Assembly: GCA_963752755.1 (NCBI GenBank)
Contig: CAVVZJ010000001.1
Location: 806,001 to 870,000 of the forward strand
DNA: 64,000 nt
Direction: 5' to 3'
Origin: CAVVZJ01 sp963752755
GTDB lineage: Bacteria; Planctomycetota; Planctomycetia; Isosphaerales; Isosphaeraceae
Shown: piece after piece, positions 30,131 through 41,066 of the stretch
How positions within the stretch are numbered: the first letter of the stretch is position 1
Layout: every line of letters starts with the position of its first letter
Translations under genes and position numbers: made by a program
Notes under the pieces: model-generated
What the model was told of the DNA's origin: nothing
Database searches by the model: none
The model's input: only the letters and a program-made list of their open reading frames with translations

Positions 30131-30244
30131 TCACGACGCCGCGGTTTCCTGCGCCTTCGCCTTCTTGTTCTTTTTCGGGCGACGCTTGCCAAAGGTGCCC
30201 TTGAAGATCTTGCCCCGCTTGCTCCGCGCGTCACCCTTGCCCAC
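30131..30244 (-). CDS. Small ribosomal protein bTHX
   Basis: 37 residues, starting at a GTG at 30244 preceded by AAGGAG. It reads GKGDARSKRGKIFKGTFGKR followed by RPKKNKKAK and a short tail. The GKGDxxSKRGKIxxGxxGKxRP pattern is diagnostic of the 30S THX family, first known from Thermus. The longer frame to 30364 is not conserved in character, and the start site is decided by the family pattern and the ribosome site. Confidence 0.88.
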   Translation of the reverse strand: MGKGDARSKRGKIFKGTFGKRRPKKNKKAKAQETAAS

Positions 30245-30981
30245 GTTCCTGATCTCCTTGAGAACTCGAAAACTCCCACCTCCGCCGGTCGTGCACCGTG
30301 CGCAGGTTTCGGAAAGTAGCGTATCGTCCCGCCTCGCGATTGACAACATCCGAATTTCCCTCACGCCACGACCTTACCAGGAATCACGTCGCTTCCGGCC
30401 GTGCTCCCGCAACGCCCGCCTCTCGCCTACCGGGGGCTTTCTTGAAGATTCTACAATAATCGCCGGCCGGGACTTCGATAATGAGGTCATGGCCCGCGTC
30501 CAGGGTGGCCGCGGGCCGGCTTTCGAACCTCGCGTCTCCAACAGCGATTTTCCCACCATGCGTCGACACTCAACCACCCGAAGACCCTTCTCCAAACGTC
30601 CCGGCCACGCTCACAATCCGTCGTCGCCTCGGAGCGGAAGTGACAAAACGAAGCCAACAAAAGCCACTCCGAAGTGGCGGCACCAAAGATGCTTGTGTCG
30701 AACCGGCCGTCCCCCACGGCGGCACGCGCCCTGAGTAAAACCGGGCGCGGTCGCCGCGCTGCGACGCGCTTCCATTTCCCAAAACGAAGCCAGACCACTC
30801 TCGCTCCAAACTGATCTGGAGAGACTTCTTCTGTCGATTCCGGCGGCGAAGCGGCGCACGCGGCGGGCCGCATTCCGGGCCAACTTCGCGGGCGGGACCG
30901 CAGGCTTGCTTCCCGCGACGGGGTGGGGCAGATTGGGTCCGACCGGTCGGAGGGTCCACGGGAGAACCGGGAGAAAGTGCC
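30245..30981. other. Gene-free region upstream of the sulfatase
   Basis: About 740 bases with no recognisable gene. Open frames on both strands overlap and lack motifs. No long palindrome or phased array found. Confidence 0.5.
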
Positions 30982-32431
30982 ATGAGACGAGTCGTCGCGG
31001 CCGTCGCCGGCCCAATCGGGATCGCGCTGGGACTGCTGGCCGTTGGGCTAGCCGCTCGCGCCGGGGAAGCGACGCGACCGCCCGACCCCAGGCCGAGCAT
31101 CCTCTTTGCCATCGCCGACGACTGGTCGTGGCCGCACGCCGGGGCCTACGGCAATCAGGTCGTCCAGACACCGACGTTCGATCGCCTGGCCCACGAAGGC
31201 GTCCTCTTCACCCGGGCCTTCTGTGCCGCGCCTTCCTGCACTCCCTCCCGCGGGCGCGATCCTGACCGGACAGGCGATCCACCGCCTCAAGGAAGGCGGC
31301 AACCTCTGGAGCACCTTGCCGGCCGAGTTTCGCACCTACCCCGACCTGCTCGAAGCCCAGGGTTACCACGTCGGCCTGACCGGCAAGGGTTGGGGTCCCG
31401 GCCGGGTCGCGGGGACCGGCCGCAAGCGCAATCCCGCCGGACCCAACTTCAAGGACTTCCACGCCTTCCTCGCGACCGTGCCCGAGGGCGAGCCCTTCTG
31501 CTACTGGTTTGGCAGCACCGACCCGCACCGACCCTACGAGAAAGGCTCGGGCGTCGCCTCCGGCAAGAAGACCGAGGACGTGAAGGTCCCCCCGTTCCTC
31601 CCCGACACGCCCGAGGTCCACAGCGACATCCTCGACTACTACGTCGAGGTTGAGCGCTTTGACCAGCGGGTCGGCGCGATCCTCGAAGTCCTCGAACAAT
31701 CCGGCCGGGCGGAGAACACGATCGTCGTGATGACCAGCGACAACGGTATGCCCTTCCCCCGCGCCAAGGCCAACCTCTACGACGCTGGCACCCACATGCC
31801 CCTGGTCGTTCGCTGGCCGTCGAAGGTGCCGGGAGGCGGCGAGGTGCATGCCTTCGTCAGCTTCACGGACTTCGCTCCCACCTTCCTCCAGGCCGCGAGC
31901 ATCGCACCCTTGCCCGAGATGACAGGTCGGAGCTTCCTCAATCTCTTGGTCAACCAGCGGGGCGAGACCCGCGAACACGTCTTCCTCGAACGTGAGCGCC
32001 ACGCCAACGTCCGCGCCGGCGACCTGAGCTATCCCTGCCGGGCCGTCCGCACCGAGCATTTCCTTTACATCCGCAACCTGCGCCCCGACCGCTGGCCCGC
32101 CGGCGACCCGATGACCCACGTTGCCGTCGGCCCCTTCGGCGACATCGATGGCTCCCCCACCAAGGATCTGATCCTCGCCCGTCGCGACGACCCCTCCGTC
32201 GCCCACTTCTTCCGCCTCGCCTGCGCCAAGCGACCCGATGATGAGCTGTACGACCTCTCGAAAGACCCCTGGGAAATCGACAACGTCGCCGGCCAGGCCG
32301 CCTATGCCGAGACCCAGCAGACCCTCCGCGCCATGCTCGACCGCTGGATGGTCGAGACCGGCGATCCGATGGCCCGGAACCCCGACGACCCCTGGGACCA
32401 CTACCCCTATTACGGAGGCCCCGCACGATAG
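30982..32431 (+). CDS. Type I sulfatase (arylsulfatase family), one frameshift
   Basis: 482 residues once one base is removed. N-terminal signal peptide (GIALGLLAVGLAARAGE). The first metal-binding Asp pair lies in FAIADDWSWPHAG; the formylglycine Cys is Cys86 in the CTPSR motif (CTPSRG-AILTG). Further metal and substrate residues lie in GSTDPHRP and VVMTSDNGMP. One extra G in a GGG run near 31251 breaks the frame directly after CTPSRG; without it the sequence continues AILTGQAIHRLKEGGN. Sulfatases of this class remove sulfate from polysaccharides or other esters. The C-terminal DLSKDPWEIDNVAGQ is typical. Confidence 0.88.
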
Positions 32432-32682
32432 CCCGTTGAGCAGTCCGAGCCAACCGGATCGATCGACGCCGGCCCTCCCGGGTCGCTCCCCTGACGGGTG
32501 CCCTGGCCCACGTTGGCGTGGGCAGGTCACCCGGAACGGGTTCTCCCGTCCAGGAACCCAACAACCTCGCTGATCCGCAGAATTGCCTGGAGCCGCCGGC
32601 CATCCCGGAGTAATATCAGAGAATCCTCATTCGCAATTTCCCCCGATCCCCCCGCCCTCTCCGTCGGGAGGCCCGAGCGACC

Positions 32683-33105
32683 ATGTTTCCGCCGTTGCTC
32701 CACTTCGGCTACTTCGACCGCGAGGCTCTCTGCCAGGGTCGTCTCCTCCAGCGCGAGGTCCGGCACGCCGTCCGCTTCCGGGTCGTCTTCCACGAACTCT
32801 TCGGCGGCCTGCCCGGCCTCGAGATGCCTGGCCGCGGATTCTTCGACAGCTACGGCGTCCTCTCCTGCTGCTGCCCCTCGTCCCTCCACGGCCTCCGCTT
32901 GCCCGTCGAGCGCATCCTCGACCTCGTCCGCCTGACCGGCTGCGATGTGGTCTACGTTGGCCGCGACGAGCACTGGCTCATCGAGGCCGAGCGCCTGCTC
33001 GATATACTCGAACCCCCGGCCGACCGAGCCGGACGACTTCTGGCCCTGATCGTCGGAGGAATCGATGAACCGATTAGCTCAGTGAATAGCCAAGTAAACG
33101 ATTGA
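32683..33105 (+). CDS. Conserved-looking cytoplasmic protein, unknown
   Basis: 140 residues, MFPPLLHFGYFDREALCQGR. No signal or membrane segment. Contains GFFDSYGVLSCCCPSSLHGL and CDVVYVGRDEHWLIEAERLL. No family recognised. Its 3' end overlaps the 3' end of the convergent gene at 33074-34034 by 32 bases. Confidence 0.55.
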   Translation: MFPPLLHFGYFDREALCQGRLLQREVRHAVRFRVVFHELFGGLPGLEMPGRGFFDSYGVLSCCCPSSLHGLRLPVERILDLVRLTGCDVVYVGRDEHWLIEAERLLDILEPPADRAGRLLALIVGGIDEPISSVNSQVND

Positions 33106-34034
33106 TGACGATCAGGAAAAGCTGGGCGTTGGCCATCTGCTGGTAGGGGAACTGGAAGACGCCCTGGAACGCTGAACCAGCCCTCCTTGGCGTCGATCCG
33201 CTTGATCTTCAGGGTACCGTCGTTGATGGTGATGCCGCCAATCTCGTCGTGGTCCCAGCGCTCCTGACGGCCCTTGCGGCAGAGGACCAGGAAGCCGGGA
33301 CCGACGGCGATCCAGTCGGCTCCGAGGGGGAAGTGGAGGGCTCCGTTCTTGTCGAGCTCATCCTGGGCACGGGCGAGCAGGTGGAGGCTCCAGGCCCGCT
33401 CGGCCGCCTGGGCGAAGTGGAACGGGTCCTTGGCCTTGGGCGGCTTCTTCTCGCCATGGTAGGTGCCCGAGAGCTTGAACCGCTTGCGGCCGCTGGCGTC
33501 GGTCCAGGAGAAGTTGTAGCTCGTCCCGCTGTAAACGCCGTTGGTGTATTGCCGGGTCTGCCCGGTCCGCAACTCGGCCGCCTCGTCGAAGCGGAAGACC
33601 TCCGACTTGACGATCCGGTCCATTTGCCCCCGGCAGGTCAGCCAGGCGGCCCCCTCCTTGCCGACGTAGGTGACCTGGTGCTTGAAGCCCGTCAGCCACC
33701 ACGTCAGGGCCACGATGCCGGCGAAGGCCATCACCTGCCAGACCACGTCCACCCCGAGGAAGCTCAGACCGACATAAGCCAGCGATCCGAGGAAGCCCCC
33801 CAGCAGCAGCCGCGACAGGGCCGCCATCGGCCGCTTGCGGGCATTGAGCGTGCTCCGGGCCGTGACCACCTCGCCGATCTCCGGCGGCGGCGGGGCGAAG
33901 AAGACGAGGTCGGTCGGCATGGCGTCGCCGTTGTGCTGGGTGACGTTCGGCCCCGGCGTCCAGGCGGCCGCCACGGGCGTCGTGGTGGGAACGTCAAAGT
34001 CGAGGTCCGCCTCGGTCAAGGGTTTCTCGAGCAT
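33074..34034 (-). CDS. Two-TM membrane protein, unknown (one frameshift)
   Basis: 319 residues after removal of one base. Two adjacent TM helices near residues 75-120 (LLLGGFLGSLAYVGLSFLGV and VVWQVMAFAGIVALTWWLTG) and a large soluble C-terminal domain resembling a PH-like or bPH fold in pattern (HQVTYVGKEGAAWLTCRGQM; DWIAVGPGFLVLCRKG), an impression only. The frame is broken near 33176: the true end reads AFQGVFQFPYQQMANAQLFL and ends ...LGYSLS at 33074. No family assigned. Confidence 0.6.
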
Positions 34035-34131
34035 CGTCCCGGCCCATCGCGACGGAGGAAGGAGGGGAAGCTGGACTGGGCCCGGGCCGGCAGCGGCGTC
34101 GAGCCGACCCAGTTCAGATTAGCACACTGCC

Positions 34132-35612
34132 TTATCTCCGTCCGCAATCTCCGCCTGGAATTCCCGAGCCCACGACCCGCTCGCTACCCGTCATCCGCTG
34201 AAGCCTCGGGTCGGTCTCCGCGATGATCGCGCTGACGGCCTGCTGGTTGAACCCCTTGTAGCCCTCCCGACGCTGGAGGTTCTCCAGGTGGCTCCCGATC
34301 GCCCCCTCGCGCGAGGAACCGGGCATGCTGCTCGGCGTCGATCCAGCCCTTCTGGAGCAAGCGGTCCGCCCGTGCTTGGTCGACCGGCCAGCGCTCGCCC
34401 TGCGGTGAACGCCTGCCGGAGGAACGGGAAGTCCGAGAACGGCTTCATCGTCACGATGCCCGCCTCGGTCTGGAGGTCGTCGCGGAGCGCGTCGAAGTCG
34501 AACTGGGCTTCCAGGTGGTGCATCCCCGCCTCCAGCATCGACTCGCCGTGCAGGCCGACCCAGAGCCCGACCGTGTTCGGCCTCGGCAGGTCGGGCAAGG
34601 CCTGGTGGGCGAAGTCCGTCGTTGACCTCCTCGGGGGCCAGGTCGAGGTCGGCGAAGATGACGATCCCCGTGACCGGGTGCTCCAGCACCTGCGCCCCCC
34701 AGCCGGCGTGCGCCCCGGCGTGGAAGCGCTCGCGGAGCTGGAACCCCAGCCGCTCGAAGATCCCGATGACCCTCGGGAAGAACCGCCGCGAGCAGCGGAA
34801 GGTGTGGTGGTCGTGGTTCGCCCAGCCGAGCCCGAGCCGGTCCTGCCGCCCTTTCTGCACCTGCGCCGCCCGGTTCCGCGACTGCCAGTAGTCCCGCTCC
34901 ACCTCGAAGACGAGGTGGCACGCCAGGTCCGTCGAGCCTCCGCAAAGCTCGATGACCCGCTCCAGGGTCTTCTCGGTCGCGTCGAAACCCGCCTCGTCGT
35001 CGTCGAACCGACGCTTCCGCCCGTGCCAGAGGTCGCGGGCCGCCAAGCGCGTCCCGGGCCATCTGCGGCACCATCCGCCCCTCGCGGGCGAGGTCGCTCG
35101 GGAACGGCTCGAAGCCCCGATAACCCCGCCGCTCGACCACCGCCAGGCTCGTCTTCTGCCCCCGGCACCCGGCCGACCCGGTACGGCCCCATCGCGTAGC
35201 CGACGATCTCCAGGCCCAGGTCATGCGCCCGGGAGAAGTCGGCCACCGACTCGACCTTGATCGCCACCTCCCGCACCTCCGGCCCCGTCCCCGACGCCAC
35301 GGCCAGCCTCGGGAACAGCCCCCCCTCGTGGCCGAAGACCGGCACGTTGACCGCGTAGTTCCCCTGCCACTCCCTCCGGTAGCCGACCGCCTCCAGCTCG
35401 GCCGTCAGGCCGTCCGTCTCGGTCAGAACCAGGTGATCGACCCAGTCCACGAACCGGGTGCTCGTCTCGTCCTCCATCCTCCTCGCCAGCTCGGCGGCGA
35501 AGGCGTTGCCGCTCAGCGCCGACGCGACCAGCCGATCGACGAGCGCCTCGGCGGCGGGCTGGCGCTGCCAGTCGAACTCGGGGCGGGGCGAGGTCTCGTC
35601 GATGGTGGTCAT
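34132..35612 (-). CDS. Protein with two VOC/glyoxalase-like segments, heavily frameshifted
   Basis: About 490 residues, pieced together from three frames with at least four shifts between 34.2 and 35.2 kb. Start MTTIDETSPRPEFDW at 35612. Recoverable segments in order: FVDWVDHLVLTETDGLTAEL; YAVNVPVFGHEGGLFPRLAV; RGYRGFEPFPSDLAREGRMV; GWANHDHHTFRCSRRFFPRV; FHAGAHAGWGAQVLEHPVTG; GLWVGLHGESMLEAGMHHLE; REGYKGFNQQAVSAIIAE at the end. The His clusters and paired repeats suggest a metal-dependent VOC-fold enzyme, which is inference. It follows the aminotransferase by 55 bases on the same strand, so the two may act in one pathway. Confidence 0.5.
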
Positions 35613-35667
35613 GGGCGTCAAGGCTCCGTCGGATTTCGAGCGGGAAGGCCGAGGCGACCGGCTCGGC

Positions 35668-36975
35668 TCAGGCGCGGCCTTCGGCGGTCTCGGGAACGAC
35701 CGCGACCTCGGCCAGGACTCGGCCGAGGATCTCCAGTCCCATCTCAACCTGCCGCCTCGTCAGGCACAAGGGCGGGCAGAACCGGACCGTGCTCGCCCCG
35801 CAGGGCAGCAGCAGCAGGCCGCGGCGGAAGGCGTGCTGGATGATCCGGTCGCGAAGGTCGGGGTCGGGGCCGTCGTCGTGACCGACCTCCATGCCGACCA
35901 TCAGGCCGAGGCCGCGGACGTCGCGGATGAACGGGTGCTCGGCGGCCAGGCCGCGGAGACCTTCGCGGAGCTGGACGCCCCGGGCGCTCGGCGTTGGCCA
36001 TGTACTTCGATTCGACGAGCCGGAGCGTCGCAATGGCCGCGGCGCAGGCGACGGGGTTGCCGCCGAAGGTGCTGGCGTGGCTGCCGGGGGGCCAGTCCAT
36101 CACGTCGGCTCGGGCGATGATCGCGCCCAGGGGCAGGCCGTTGGCGATCCCCTTGGCCAGGCAGACGATGTCGCCGGCGACGCCCCAGTGCTCGGAGGCG
36201 AACATCCGGCCGGTCCGGCCGATGCCGGCCTGGATCTCGTCGAGGACGAGCAGGACGCCGTGCTCGTCGCAGAGCTTCCGCAGGCCGGGCAGGAACGTCG
36301 GGCGGCGGCACGAGGTAGCCGCCTTCGCCCTGGATCGGCTCGACGAAGATCGCCGCCAGCTCGTCGGGCGGGCAGGTCGTCTTGAGCAGGAGCCGGACGC
36401 TCTCCAGGTCGCCGTAGCGGGCGTGGTGGACCTCCGGCACGAGCGGCGAGAAGCCGCGACGCTGGACGGCCTTCGAGCCGGTCAAGCGACATCGCGCCGT
36501 ACGTCCGGCCGTGGAAGGCGCCGAGGAAGGCCATCACGCGGGGTCGGCCGGTGTGGTGGCGGGCCAGCTTCAACGCGGCCTCGATCGCCTCGGCGCCGCT
36601 GTTGGTGAAGAAGACCCGCTTCGGGCCGGAGCCGGGGGCGAGCCGCGCGAGCGTCTCGGCCAGGCGGACCTGCGGCGTGTAATAGAAGTCGGTGCCCGAC
36701 ATGTGGACCAGCCGCCCCGCCTGGCGGCGGATCGCCGCCGTGACCTTCGGGTGGCAGTGGCCGGCGTTCGTGACGGCGATCCCGGCGGTGAAGTCGAGGA
36801 AGCGGTTGCCGTCGAGGTCCTCCATCATCGCGCCCTTGGCGCGCCGGACGACCAGCGGATACATCCGGGTGTACGAGGGCGACATCACCCGCGCGTCCCG
36901 CTCCAGCCAGGCGGCCGACTTCGGCCCCGGCAGCGGTCCGGCGACCTGGGGCTCGGCGCGATGCAAGGCGGTCAT
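35668..36975 (-). CDS. Class III PLP aminotransferase (acetylornithine/GABA type), frameshifted
   Basis: About 435 residues, read from several frames (shifts near 36.0, 36.2, 36.3 and 36.5 kb). The start at 36975 gives MTALHRAEPQVAGPLPGPKS. Family features: GNRFLDFTAGIAVTNAGHCH; VFFTNSGAEAIEAALKLARH; GAFHGRTYGAMSL; FVEPIQGEGGYLVPP; GDIVCLAKGIANGLPLGAII with the PLP-binding Lys; HASTFGGNPVACAAAIATLR; VRGLGLMVGMEV. It transfers an amino group between an omega-amino donor and a 2-oxo acid; the substrate is not resolved. Likely co-transcribed with the VOC-like gene downstream. Confidence 0.8.
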
Positions 36976-37242
36976 GGGATCTCCCCTCCTGGGTTGGGCC
37001 GTCGCCTCATCGCGGAGAGGTCCGACGCGGACCTTTGGGCGGTGGCTCTGGCGATCGCGGCCGTCGAATTGGCCTCGATTCTCGGACCCCGAGCGGGGAA
37101 GATCGAAGTGGGGCCGGCGGCCCGCGGGACCGGCCTTTCCGTTAGTATTCTAGAAGGCTTGCCGTTTCGGTCAATTCGGGGTCTCCTCCGGCGGCTTCGC
37201 GGGACGGAGGGCCGACCCGGAACCCGGATACCTCGGTTGCCC

Positions 37243-39235
37243 ATGCCCGTCGAATCGCCCGATAGACGCCGCGATCGAGGAGCCGACCGCGGCGGACATC
37301 CCCCGCGCCAATCGCGTCGGCCAGGACGCCCGCCCCGATCGTGTCCCTGGGCCGCCGTCCCTCTGGCGGACGCCCGGAGTTCCTCACCTCCGCCGCCTCC
37401 GGCCTGCTGCTGGCGACCGGCTGGCTGCTGGACCTGGTTCGGGTTCGACCCGCGCGTCGGCACGACCTTCTCCATCCTCGCGATCGCCTCCGGCGGCTTC
37501 TTCTTCGGACGACGCGCCCTGGCCGAGCTGGTCGTGGACCGCCGCCTCGGCACCTACTTCCTCATGAGCGTCGGCGGCCTGGCGGCGTTGCTGATCGGCC
37601 ACGCCGACGAGGGCGCGATGCTCGTCTTCCTCACCTCGATCTCCGAGGCCGCCCAGAACTACACCGAGCGCAAGACCCGAGGCTCGATCACCGCCCTGAT
37701 GAAGCTCGCCCCGCGCACGGCCCTGGTCCGACGCGACGGTCGCGAGGAGATCGTCGGGGTCGAGGAACTGTCCGTCGGCGACCTCTTCATCGTGCGACCC
37801 GGCGAGGCGATCGCGACCGACGGCGAGGTCGTGGTCGGGCGTCTCCGACGTCGATCAGGCGCCGGTGACGGGCGAGAGCGTGCCGGTCGGCAAGTCGCGG
37901 GGCGACACCGTCTTCGCCGGCACGATCAACGGCAACGCCGCCCTGGAGGTCCGCGCCACGAAGACCGCCGCCGACAACACCCTGGCCCGGATCATCGCGA
38001 TGGTCGAGAGCGCCCGGGAGCATAAGGGACAGAGCCAGCGTTTCATCGAGCGCTTCGGGGCGGTCTACAGCCCATCGGTGCTGGGAATCGCGGCGCTGGT
38101 GGCGGTCCTTCCCCCGCTCCTGCTCGACCAGCCCTGGCCGACCTGGCTGAACCGGGCGACGGTCCTGGTCGTCGCCGCGGCCCCTTGCGCGATGGTCATC
38201 TCGATCCCGGTGGCGCTCGTCGCGGCGTTGGGGACGGGGGCCCGGCAAGGCGTCCTGATGAAGGGCGGGGTCCACATCGAGGAACTCTCGCGGGTCCGCG
38301 TCGTCGCCCTGGACAAGACCGGCACCCTGACGCGCGGTCGGCCCGACGTGACCGACGTGGTCCCCCTCGACACGAACGGCGACCCCTACCGCCCCGAGGA
38401 GATCCTCGCATTGGCGGCCGGGATCGAGGCGCACAGCGAGCACCCGCTGGCCGCGGCGATCGTGCGGCATGCCCGGTCGATCGGGATCGTTCCGCGGGCC
38501 GTGGACGACTTCCACGCCCGGCCGGGGCAGGGGGCCGAGGCCCAGGTCGAGGGCACGATGGCGTATGCCGGCAGCCCGGCCCTCTTCGCCGAACTCGGTC
38601 ATGCGATCAACACCGAACCGATCTCCCGACTCCAGGCCGAAGGCAAGACGGTCATCATCGTCGGCGACGCCGCCGGCCCCTGCGGCCTGATCGCCTTGCG
38701 CGACAACCTCCGTCCCAACGCCCGCTGCGCCCTGGCCGCAATGCGAGACGAAGGGATCGAGCGGATCGTGATGCTCACCGGCGACAACGCCCGGACCGCC
38801 GCGGCGATCGCCGCCGAGGCCGGCGTGGACGACTTCTTCGCCGACCTCAGCCCCGAGGGCAAGGTCGAGCGGGTCCGCGAACTCCGCCTCCAGGTCGGCG
38901 AGGTGGCGATGGTCGGCGACGGCGTCAACGACGCCCCCGCTCTGGCCGAGGCCACGGTCGGCATCGCCATGGGCGCCGCCGGGACCGACGTCGCCCTGGA
39001 GACGGCCGACGTCGCCCTGATGGCCGACGACCTCGAGAAGCTGGTCTATGCCTTGAAACTCGCCCGCCGCAACCGGATCATCGTCCGTCAGAACCTCACG
39101 ATGGCCACGATCGTCATCGCGTTGCTCGCCCTGGGCGCCGTCGTCGGCCTCTTGCCGTTGCCAGCGGCCGTGATCGGGCACGAGATCAGCGAGTTCCTCG
39201 TCATCGGCAACGGGCTCCGCATGTTGCGGACCTGA
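37243..39235 (+). CDS. P1B-type heavy-metal ATPase with APC membrane motif (four frameshifts)
   Basis: About 662 residues. Four single-base insertions (near 37261, 37376, 37437, 37838) separate the frames; deleting all four gives 1989 bases. The start at 37243 is tentative (no clear ribosome site). No N-terminal metal-binding domain is visible. Motifs: actuator APVTGESVP; phosphorylation site DKTGTLTRG; HP motif in AHSEHPLAAA; hinge GDGVNDAPAL. The membrane metal-site motif is AAPCAMVIS, i.e. APC rather than CPC or SPC, and the C-terminal helix has HEISEFLVIGNGLRM instead of HEGxT. It is predicted to export a transition metal; which one is unclear. Confidence 0.85.
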
Positions 39236-39276
39236 TCGGTTCGCGTCGCGCCTGGGTGGGAGGGTAGGGGAGTCGC

Positions 39277-40352
39277 ATGATCAACACCGTCATCGTCGGA
39301 CATGGCCTCGCGGGGCGGGCCTTCCATGCCCCCTTGATCCGGCGACAGCCCCGGTTCGGCTCTACGGCCTGGTGATCCGCGACCCGACCGCCCGCGAGGA
39401 CGCCGTCGCCCAGTGGGGCGACATCCACGGTTATCGCCGACATCGACGCGGCCCTCGCCGATCCGGCCGTCGATCTCGTCGTGATCGCGACCCCCCACGC
39501 CTCCCATGCCGAGCTGGCCGTCCGCACGCTCGCGGCGGGCAAGGCTTGCGTCGTGGACAAGGTGATGGCTCTCACGACCGTCGAGGCCGACCGTATGATC
39601 GAGGCCCGCGACATCTCCGGCCGGATGCTCTCGGTCTTCCACAACCGCCGCTGGGACTGGGATTTCCTTACGCTTCAATCCGTGCTGGCCGGGGGCCGGA
39701 TCGGGCGACCCCTCGTGCTGGAGAGTTCCGTCTGCCGATACGCCCCGCCGCGGACCTGGCGCGGCCGCGTGTCCGAGGCGGGCACGATCCTGCACGACTG
39801 GGGCGCCCACCTCGTCGATCAGGCCCTCTTGCTCGGCCTCGGCCCCTGCCGACGGGTGTCGGGCTGGCTCACCCCCGCCCCCTGGGAAGGGGTCGATAGC
39901 GGCGGCCACGGCCGGATCGTGATGGAGTTCGACGATGCCTTCTTCCAGGTCGAGACCAGCCGGATCAGCGCCTCCAACGGCCCCGCTGGTGGGTCCTCGG
40001 GATCCGACGGCGCCTTCGTCAAGTCGGCGTCGATCCCCAGGAGTCGGCCCTCCGCGACGGCCACCTCGACGCCGCCTCCGAGCCGCCCGAACACCAGGGA
40101 CGCATCCGGTTCGACCGGGATGGGGAGGTCGTCGACGAGCCGGTGCCGACCGTGCGGGGAAGCTGGGACACCTATTATGCCAACATCGCCGACCACCTCC
40201 TCGACGACGCCCCGCTCGCCGTGACCGCCGAGGAGGCTCGCGAGGTCGTCCGCGTGCTGGAGGCGGCCGTCACCTCGGCCCGGGAGCATCGGGTCATCGA
40301 AGGGGTCTGGGGACGCTCCGCTCCACTGGCGGCCTCCCAACAGGCGGATTGA
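39277..40352 (+). CDS. Gfo/Idh/MocA-family oxidoreductase, frameshifted
   Basis: About 358 residues. Start at 39277 (MINTVIVGHGLAGRAFHAPL, an NAD(P)-binding Rossmann start). Conserved segments: VDLVVIATPHASHAELAVRT; AGKACVVDKVMALTTVEADR (the EKP-like region reads DKV); MLSVFHNRRWDWDFLTLQSV; TILHDWGAHLVDQALLLGLG. Shifts occur near 39342, 39430 and three times at 39980-40025; after repair the C-terminus reads RWWVLGSDGAFVK then FGVDPQESALRDG. These enzymes oxidise or reduce sugars and other small molecules. 41 bases after the ATPase gene on the same strand. Confidence 0.78.
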
Positions 40353-40470
40353 CGGCCGGCTCGTTTCCGGGTCAACTCGTTAGCACCTCTCCGCCAACCG
40401 AACGTCCCGGCCCATCCAATCCGGCGAAGCCGCGGATGGGTCCAGTCCAGCCACGCAGGGTAGAGGTCCC

Positions 40471-40818
40471 ATGAAGCTCATCATCGCGATCATCCAGCCG
40501 ACCAAGCTGGAGGCGGTCAAGGAGGCCCTCTCGAAGGTCGAGGTCTATCGCCTCACGGTCATGGACGTCCAGGGTTTCGGTCGGCAGAAGGGTTACACGG
40601 AAGTCTATCGCGGCCACGAGTTTACCGTGAACCTCCTGCGCAAGATCGAGTTGCAGATCGCCGTCAACGAGGACTTCGTCGAACCGACCGTCAACGCCAT
40701 CATCCAGGCCGCCCGCAGCGGCTCCGAGGGCAAGATCGGCGACGGCAAGATCTTCATCCTCCCGATGGACGACTGCATCCGCATCCGCACCGGCGAACGC
40801 GGCCCCGAGGCGATCTGA
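40471..40818 (+). CDS. PII nitrogen-regulatory protein with Phe at position 51
   Basis: 115 residues, normal PII length. MKLIIAIIQPTKLEAVKEAL and the T-loop region FGRQKGYTEVYRGHEFTV, then GKIGDGKIFILPMDDCIRIR (nucleotide-binding B and C loops). PII trimers sense ATP/ADP and 2-oxoglutarate and control ammonium transport and glutamine synthetase. The residue aligned with the uridylylated Tyr51 of E. coli GlnB is Phe here, so this modification cannot occur at that site; Tyr46 is present. No amtB or glnA in the window. Confidence 0.93.
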   Translation: MKLIIAIIQPTKLEAVKEALSKVEVYRLTVMDVQGFGRQKGYTEVYRGHEFTVNLLRKIELQIAVNEDFVEPTVNAIIQAARSGSEGKIGDGKIFILPMDDCIRIRTGERGPEAI

Positions 40819-40943
40819 GATCGTTGACGCGAAGGTTTTTGTAGGGAGCGTCGTCGAAGACGGGACGCACCCAACCTCGTGGATCAGACCCCTTTTTTTT
40901 TATCCACGAATTCTTGAGTGCCGCCCGGTTTGTCCTGGTGGGA

Positions 40944-40989
40944 CAGCCGCCCCCGGCTGTCGTCCGGTCGTGCCAGCCGGGGGCGGCTG
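40944..40989. repeat. Palindromic repeat, GC-rich
   Basis: 16-bp perfect inverted arms (40944-40959 and 40974-40989). Each arm is itself nearly palindromic (CAGCCG...CGGCTG). The same kind of sequence recurs at 49311-49359. Confidence 0.7.
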
Positions 40990-41066
40990 GCCCCCAGAGT
41001 CGGGCTCGAATCGGACCGCCTCCGCCGGTTCATGGATCAGACATCGGAGTGACGCAGTGGGCGTCA

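Noticed and set aside
34132..35612. The VOC-like protein as a DUF1338/2-oxoadipate dioxygenase
   Set aside because: The remembered HglS sequence does not align with the recovered segments; only the general His-rich character is shared.
37243..39235. Programmed ribosomal frameshifting in the ATPase and neighbouring genes
   Set aside because: Breaks occur at unrelated sequences, in many genes and without slippery motif or downstream structure; sequence error explains them better.
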